A stretch of DNA of 24,424 nt from positions 654,139-678,562 of the forward strand of contig JH152675.1 of NCBI GenBank assembly GCA_000226015.1, in the 5' to 3' direction. The notes under the pieces were generated by a model. That model did no database searches, was not told the DNA's origin, and saw only the letters and a program-made list of their open reading frames with translations. Shown one piece after another: positions 18,545 through 24,424 of the stretch. The translations under genes and the position numbers were made by a program. Origin of the DNA: Mnemiopsis leidyi (lineage: Eukaryota; Ctenophora; Tentaculata; Lobata; Bolinopsidae). The stretch's first letter is position 1; each line of letters begins with the position of its first letter.

Positions 18545-21500
18545 CTACCTATTGGCCTTAATGTCGCTGTAAAACTGTAAATTTCTTGTATCAAGTTGCG
18601 GATTAGAAGAGACTGTTTGACCATTCAAATGAGCCCGCCTATTCTGCATTTTCTTGCAGTTTTTAGGGAAGTCATCTTCCAAAATACACCATTCTGAGCT
18701 GTCCTTAAATTTATTGTTTAAAAAATGATCTACCTCCGACCTTTTAGTTGAATTGGGATCGTATCTACTAAGGTGATTAGCTGTAGTCCGTACCGATTCA
18801 TGATAAGATTGCTTAGCAATAGATGATAGTTCCCACAAAACAGTAGCCTCAGCATTAGCTTGACCAGGCTCCCTAGCTTCTGGATAGAAAGGCTTTCCAT
18901 ATTCCTCGTCTGATTCCAACATCTGTGCTATGCGTGGCGAGGACCTGATCAGTTTTCTAGCTTCACAGAGAAAAATGTGACATTGTTTAGGACTTAAATG
19001 AGCCGACATAGTACAGAGACGTTTTACCATGGCCATCTGGCAGGAGAGTGGGACTTTACGTTTGACAGTGTTCGTCAGAGCTTGTTTGAGAATGTGAAAT
19101 GTTTGTGAAGGAGTATCGGGGTTGAAGAGTAGGATGTTTTGGTAAAGGAGCGCGTAGAACTCTCCTATATCAACGTCTAGAACAGAACCTTGTCCTGAAG
19201 GAAATAAACATAGAATAATTTAAGTAATGACAATGAAGTTACTACTGTTTATCTGCCTCATGGTAAAGTCAATCCCGAACAGTACAAAGCTACCATGCTT
19301 TTTAGTGAAAATAAGCAGGAAATGAAATCAAATCAAGTACAATTGACCCAACGAACCTGACAAAATGGTGAAAATAGTAGAAACACAGTTCAGAGAGTCA
19401 GAGAGCTCCAGAGTCTCTTCCTTGATAATCCTCTTTAAGCACTCAAACAGGTCCGTGAAGAAGTCCACATTGATCAGATGAGCAAACTTTGATAAACCTG
19501 AACATTCCAGTTTATTTAAAAAGTGCATAATTTCTAAGTGGGCTTAAATTATAAGTTAAAACGATTCCTAGAATTATTAAAGGTGAAAGTAAACTATACC
19601 TGCCAAAGCTATAGGTAGAAGTGGGGAGTCGTGATACTGTTTCAGTATCCGGAAATACGTGACAAAAATGTGATCCAGAGATTCTGATTGTAGTCTCGAC
19701 TTCTTCTTTTTGTTCTCCACTGCTTCAGCCTCCAGTAACTCTTTCCTGACTTTCGCCTGGTTTGCGAGTAATTTGGTAGCTTCAGGAAAATTACGTTTCA
19801 CCAATCCTTAACAACTTTAACCAAAATTGTCTGTATTTCTAAAAATACACGTGACGTAACAAAAGTAAAGTACTGACCTGCTCTTTCCGGTGTTTTCTCT
19901 GTTTCTTACTGAGCATCGCCGTGTCGGGTAACTTCTCTTCTTTTTCCTTCTTGACTTCCCCTAACTCGACTAGTCGCACGTGCAGCAAACATTCCAGTAG
20001 CTTCCCTGCACGTGTAACGATACATTACGTAATACGTACACGATCTAAAGAGTTGGTAAAACTTGCACGTGCAGTATAATCTTAACAACGAATTTCACTA
20101 CAAAAAAAATAAAAAGGAGGCTGCAAAGTGGTAAAGAAACAAACAAACCGTTAACGTTGTTTCCTTTCTTTTTAACCAGAGCAGCAATCATTCTGACTAT
20201 CTCTACCGAACATTCACCTTGCTTGTCTTTCTCGAATATCTGCAATTTACGGAAATACATTTACTACGCTTTGAAATGTCAAACTTATCAAATTGAACTG
20301 ATTAAAATTTGGCATTCAAGTACCACTAAAACATCAGCATCTACTTTAAAGGAAATAATTGTGGTTTTTACCTCAACTATAGTAGCAGTAACAACATCAG
20401 CGAGCTTTCCGCCCATAGCTTTGCTGGCTCCGTAGGGTATGAGCGTGTTGACAATGTTGGAACGCAAGTTAAAGTTGTAGTTTCTAGAGAGCAGCTCTGC
20501 CATGCACTTCAGAGACAGCAAACCCAGGTTTTGTCGAGCTGTCAGGACTTCTGGAGACACTTTCGCTTTCGCTTTCTCCTTCTTTGTCTGTGAGATTGAA
20601 GTTACGGAGGGGGTGGAACTCAAAAACACCGACAACCCTATTGCTGCAGGTTTTTCGGGTTTTTTAATCTTGCTGATGCTAGTTGTATTAAACTAGGTTA
20701 CCTAAAGGATCGCAATCAGTGACTTTTTCCAGCAACAGTGAGTTATCTATATTTGATCTGTTGAGCAGTGAGCTAAAAGGATTAAAGGATTAAAGGTTTT
20801 AATAACTATTAAAATTTACAGGATTTATGCTTGCAAAATGAAATCTTGTCGTTTTCATGATTTGTAAAATCCACCAGGTGGTCGATAAGGTTAAATTATT
20901 CCTATCCTGTCACAGCACGAAGCACTGTGTCGAGCTACTGGTTCCTTATTGGCTGCTCTTCAGCACCTGCTTCAAAAAGCAGGGCAATTTTCTCCCTGTT
21001 TTTTCGATTATGTCTCCTAGCTGCATAGTTGTATGGCCATATTTCATGGCAAGAAACAACAAATACATACCCATAGCATTAAGATTCTATCTCTGTATGG
21101 CGACATGCACTGTACAGCGACATGCACTGTACAGCGAACGGCGAACTCGAAATTTTCGCACTTTGTGGCGACATGCACTGAACAGCGAAATTCTTTAGCG
21201 GCTCACTGAACAGCGACATACTGTACACCTTCACTCAGTAGGTATCAGGTCTTCAGGCCAGGTCTGAGTGATGGCATTGTGTAGAGCGATCTCATAGTCA
21301 CAGAGCACCGACTGGAGATCATAGGGGTCAAGGTTATCCAAGAGGGAGGAGTAGAGAGCTTGAGTTTTTCCGGGAAGACGCCCATACGCTAGGGGGGAAT
21401 GAACACAGTGGTGTTTGTAGGAGTAGTTGCCATGGTGACGTGAGGCGATGAACTGACCACGTTGGTTGTACATTTATATTTTGCTACACCTGTACCCAAG

Positions 21501-24424
21501 ATTTTACAGTTAAACTGAAGGGACTCCTGGAAGATTCTAGATCTTTTAACGGAGACCCTCCTCATTGAACCCTCAATCACGGTTTCCCGGTCATCGGTTG
21601 TACTAACGGATCACATCACTGGAATCTGACATCTCGAATCACTCAATCAGGACGGGGGATCAGTGACCCACTGGGATATTATCCACAGCTTTTTCTTTTT
21701 CAAAACGAAGAAAAGGTACATTTCTAATGTTATCTACATGTTGAAAACAGCTAACGATATTGTGGTTAGCAGCTTAGTGCTTCCAGTAGGAATATCTTTC
21801 TTGTCAATAGGACAGCCAGAGATTATATTTAGAAACAAGTACGGATGTGTGGCCTGGGAAGGAGTATGGAAGATAGCGAGATCAGTCAGCGCATTTCTTG
21901 CTCTATGTCTCTGTGTAACAAGAACTATTTCACTGTTAAGACCCTTCCAGAGAAAAAAGAAATATTTGGTTATTGCAGTTTTGGTGATGGCTTTGGTAAT
22001 AAATTTGGGTATAACAACGATCTGAATTTTAGTCAATAGCGTATCTTAAAATTTGGATCAAAATAAGGTGGATGTATTATGTTTTCTGACAAACTTGACC
22101 CAGACCTGAAAGCATAAAAATATGCCTTTACTGCGATCAACGACATTCTGGACACTACCAGCATTAGTAGTTGCTATAAGCTGTACAATATCTGTCTTGG
22201 TACTCAGAAGAGAACTTCAGAAGTCAAGAAACAGTGCGACAGTGACAATTTTACTGTTTGTTTTGCCCCATGGAGTCTGCAACATACCAATAGTTGTTCA
22301 TCAATCTTCATTTAATTTTGATCAATTTTTACTCATTTCAATGACCAAGAGAGTACGGAATTTGATATATTGGACCAATTTTTATTAGAGCGATTATTAT
22401 AAAGTTAACTTCTATTATCTATGGTAATTATGAAACTGCGTCCCTAAACCGACCTAGTTAAGATCAACAATGTTGAAATTAACAAACCTGAAAGGCGAGG
22501 TTTAGATTGTCAAAGAGAAGATCAAGAAAAACTCGATAATTCCTCAGAAGATCAGTTTCGTAGCTGTGCTGTGCTTTTACCTGAATTCGAAATGAACATT
22601 TATGTTTCACAGATTAAGATCGATAGTGGGATATATAAATTTCTAAACCGATGAAACAGCAAAAGATTCAAGTCAAATTAAAGGAAAGACTAGTTTCATG
22701 TGTCAATCCCCCGATTTATACCTCTTTACTGAGAGACTCTAACTCTTTGGACGGCTTTACAGAGTAGGAAGGTAAGATGTCGTTATACACAGCAGTCAGG
22801 GAGATCATCGCTAACTTCCTAACTGTCTGACCTGGGAGACTTTGTTTAAAATATAAATACAAGCAGCAAAATATAAATACAGGCAGTTTTTAATATAAAT
22901 ACAGGCAGCAACGAGAGTTGAAATTCTGGTTGCCTGTTACCAAGCAACCAGCTGTAGCAAAGCAACCAGCTGTTACCAGGTAACCAGCAGTTACTAAGCA
23001 ACCAGTGAGAGGTACTACAAACATACCAGCCTTGCTGTCCTCAGTAGAACAGTAGTGACGGAGTTTCTTCATCGCAGATATGTTGTTGTATGGATCTTCT
23101 GTTATCGCACAGCTCAGTCTGGCTATCTCCTGGTACAGGGACAGTTTATTGTGAGCTAGGAGGACATTCTACAGAATTAGAAGAAACTAGGAGGAAATTG
23201 TACAGAGTTAGAAGAAACTAGGAGGACATTCTACAGAGTTAGAAGAAACTAGGAGGAAATTTAACAGAGTTAGAAAGATTAGGAGGACATTCTACAGAGT
23301 TGGAAGGAACTAGGAGGACATTCTACAGAGTTGGAAGAAACTAGGAGGACATTCTACAGAGTTGGAAGGAACTAGGAGGACATTCTACAGAGTTGGAAGG
23401 AACTAGGAGGACATTCTACAGAGTTGGAAGAAACTAGGAGGACATTCTACAGAGTTGGAAGAAACTAGGAGCTGAGGACATTCTACAGAGTTAGAAGAAA
23501 CTAGGAGGACATTCTACAGAGTTAGAAGAAACTAGGAGGACATTCTACAGAGTTAGAAGAAAGTTTACAGGGTAAAAAGTTTTAATTTACAGAAAATTTA
23601 ACTTATTTGATTTTGAATCAGAAACAAATGTAGCAAACTGGCACCTGTTTAGCTGTAGCAATGTATTGTTGTCTAAGACAGTAGATTTCAGCAACAGATT
23701 GTGGCTGATAGGCCTCCTCTTCTGCTGGTTGTGGTACTGGAATTTCTACTGTCGGCTTTTCCTGCACGTGCAATTGAAGGTTTAGCGTTTGTAGTGAACT
23801 TAGAGACCTAGATATTAAACTTGGAGATATAGATATGCCATACGTTAAGAGAATGCAAGAAACGTGTACCGACTACATAATATAAATCGGTTGATCCCTT
23901 CTGAATATCAGAATGACGAGAATAGAAAAAATACAGTAGCAGAATAACATCTAACAAATCTTGGTACATCAGACCCACCTTCTCTATGATTCTTGAGCGT
24001 TGTTGGAGCCCTTGTTCTGTCTTAATGGGTAACATGTGGTGAATATTTAATTCAGGTTTATTCTTAGCTTCAGCATACTTCCTCTCAGCGTAGTCATCTT
24101 CTGTTGTTTTTGTCCTGGTACAGAAACAATATTATTTTTCCAAGCACAAAATATTAGGAAGATTTTCTTGACTGACTTTTGTTAAGGGACGAGTTTTCAA
24201 GGGACGGGGCTGTCTGCTGTAATTTTGTGTTTTTAAAATAAATATCTGCTTTTTAACAAGACTTGCGGCCGCTTTCATTGTGTCAGGCGACCGCTGAATT
24301 TCCCGTGTCATGCCATCGCTTATTGTTAATACAATTCACGGAATGAGGAATAAAAATACGCAACAGGCAACTCGCATTTCGCAAACCACTAACCAGACGT
24401 CATTTCGGTCAATTTCATCGTTCT
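18545..24424 (-). CDS. NOC3L: Nucleolar complex protein 3 homolog, 5' end outside window
   Basis: Noc3 acts with Noc2 in nucleolar/nucleoplasmic maturation and export of pre-60S ribosomes, and is tied to replication licensing in yeast. Exons: 24424-24394 (partial), 24114-23979, 23761-23645, 23168-23027, 22831-22722, 22580-22488, 20587-20372, 20239-20149, 20005-19878, 19756-19600, 19497-19357 and 19194-18545. All phases agree, giving about 669 residues. Landmarks: IHHMLPIKTEQGLQQRSRII; AITEDPYNNISAMKKLRHYC; QTVRKLAMISL with NDILPSY; YNFNLRSNIVNTLIP; LDHIFVTYFRILKQ; KFAHLINVDFF; FTILSGQGSVLDVD; and the C-terminal VKRLCTMSAHL, ANAEATVLWELSSI and NHLSRYDP (CBF/Mak21-type region). The partial 5' exon is the least certain. 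The protein appears intact. Its largest intron (20588-22487) has absorbed mobile DNA. Confidence 0.93.
21100..21215. repeat. Short GCGACATGCACTG repeat
   Basis: The word GCGACATGCACTGTACA recurs with variants (GCGACATGCACTGAACA, GCTCACTGAACAGCGACA) about four times, partly contiguous. Confidence 0.7.
21231..21473 (-). pseudogene. MULE-type transposase fragment
   Basis: The open frame codes SPLAYGRLPGKTQALYSSLL, then DPYDLQSVLCDYEIALHNAI and TQTWP. This matches the central MULE transposase pattern in which a PL-x-x-LLPGK-x-x-x-Y strand is followed by a catalytic Asp in x-M-x-D-x-E-x-A-x-x-NA. Only about 80 residues remain, with no zinc-finger or remaining catalytic parts, so it is a dead fragment or an exapted piece. 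Confidence 0.65.
21474..21597 (+). repeat. Dispersed repeat, copy 3
   Basis: About 123 bp matching 11170-11297 at roughly 85-90% by eye, and 9082-9158 over its first part. It directly abuts the MULE fragment, which hints that it may be part of that element's flank. Confidence 0.85.
21690..22388 (+). pseudogene. Rhodopsin-family GPCR relic
   Basis: The first part (21700-22022) codes TM2-like (ANDIVVSSLVLPVGISFL), TM3-like (VAWEGVWKIARSVSAFLALC) followed by CVTRTISLLRPF in place of the E/DRY region, and TM4-like (KKYLVIAVLVMALVINLGIT) segments, then a stop (TGA, about 22021). The second part (22122-22388) codes TM5-like (TFWTLPALVVAISCTISVLV), TM6-like (ATVTILLFVLPHGVCNIPIV) and the start of a TM7-like segment, ending in TAG. 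TM1 and the NPxxY region are absent. It is broken at several points and lies inside a NOC3L intron on the opposite strand. Confidence 0.7.
22928..23005. repeat. Array of X-box-like palindromes in NOC3L intron
   Basis: Units GTTACCAAGCAACC, GTAGCAAAGCAACC, GTTACCAGGTAACC and GTTACTAAGCAACC follow one another with a spacer of CAGCT or CAGCA. They resemble the 8999-9071 array in design. Confidence 0.85.
23157..23565. repeat. 31-bp minisatellite built from a NOC3L 3' splice site
   Basis: Thirteen units of about 31 bp (core GGAGGACATTCTACAG) occupy the intron upstream of the exon starting at 23168 and run into its first 12 bases. On the transcript strand most units read CTGTAG then AATGTCCTCCTAG, which is the real acceptor plus the first 13 nt of the exon. 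Confidence 0.95.

Larger units (their letters stand above)
20588..22487. other. 1.9-kb NOC3L intron with nested debris
   Basis: Apart from the elements listed separately (MULE fragment, dispersed repeat, GPCR relic, small tandem repeat), about 20700-21100 holds an open frame on the plus strand (20857-21198). Its minus strand codes a short protein-like stretch (AMKYGHTTMQLGDIIEKTGR) that I cannot assign; it may be further transposon residue. Confidence 0.6.

Noticed and set aside
20704..20765. Minus-strand exon candidate (LLNRSNIDNSLLLEKV) for the missing NOC3L segment
   Set aside because: It would be phase 1 on both sides, while its NOC3L neighbours require phase 0, and the correct exon was found at 22580-22488.
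22455..22652. Plus-strand open frame considered as the intracellular tail of the GPCR relic
   Set aside because: The minus strand of the same stretch (22580-22488) is a NOC3L exon whose sequence and both phases fit exactly, so the plus-strand frame is an antisense shadow.
1..24424. tRNA, rRNA and CRISPR features
   Set aside because: I saw no convincing cloverleaf A/B-box pairs, no rRNA-like stretches and no regularly spaced repeat-spacer array; the tandem arrays have no unique spacers.

Overview
The window is nuclear DNA from an animal. Genes are split by short GT..AG introns, DNA is moderately AT-rich, and microsatellites, minisatellites and transposon debris are common. Conserved genes (NOC3L, CCDC174, malonyl-CoA decarboxylase) sit beside lineage-specific secreted proteins built from discoidin-like and sushi-like modules. 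The style fits an invertebrate, perhaps a cnidarian, but I cannot name the species. All exon structures below were worked out by hand from splice sites, codon phase and family similarity. Exons whose phases all agree are the most reliable.

Layout. 463-1806 (+): start of a secreted-protein gene (signal peptide, unassigned domain, sushi-like domain), with no 3' end found. 2176-5368 (-): a ten-exon gene with MBD, PHD finger, F-box and LRR-like segments in one predicted protein, a combination I do not recognise as a named family. 6059-8747 (-): seven exons of malonyl-CoA decarboxylase, catalytic Ser and His motifs present, N-terminus not found, with a glycine-rich insert. 9851-12027 and 13607-15591 (+): two tandem copies of a gene made of a signal-peptide exon and three phase 1-1 exons, each coding one discoidin (F5/8C)-like domain. 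Each copy carries one frame-breaking micro-duplication (7 bp and 8 bp). 15611-15685: a relic of another such domain. 16161-16256 (-): a lone BESS-like exon. 16988-18066 (-): CCDC174, nearly intronless, with one frame break. 18545-24424 (-): NOC3L, eleven exons plus part of a twelfth at the window edge, all phases consistent. Its 1.9-kb intron holds a broken rhodopsin-type GPCR relic, a MULE transposase fragment and a copy of a dispersed repeat.

How they relate. NOC3L (ribosome biogenesis), CCDC174 (RNA processing) and MLYCD (fatty-acid metabolism) are housekeeping genes with no obvious shared pathway. The secreted modular genes look like a young, locally duplicating family, possibly with recognition or adhesion roles (inference). 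A recurring theme is tandem amplification of splice-acceptor/exon borders, seen independently in the MBD-PHD-F-box gene and in NOC3L.
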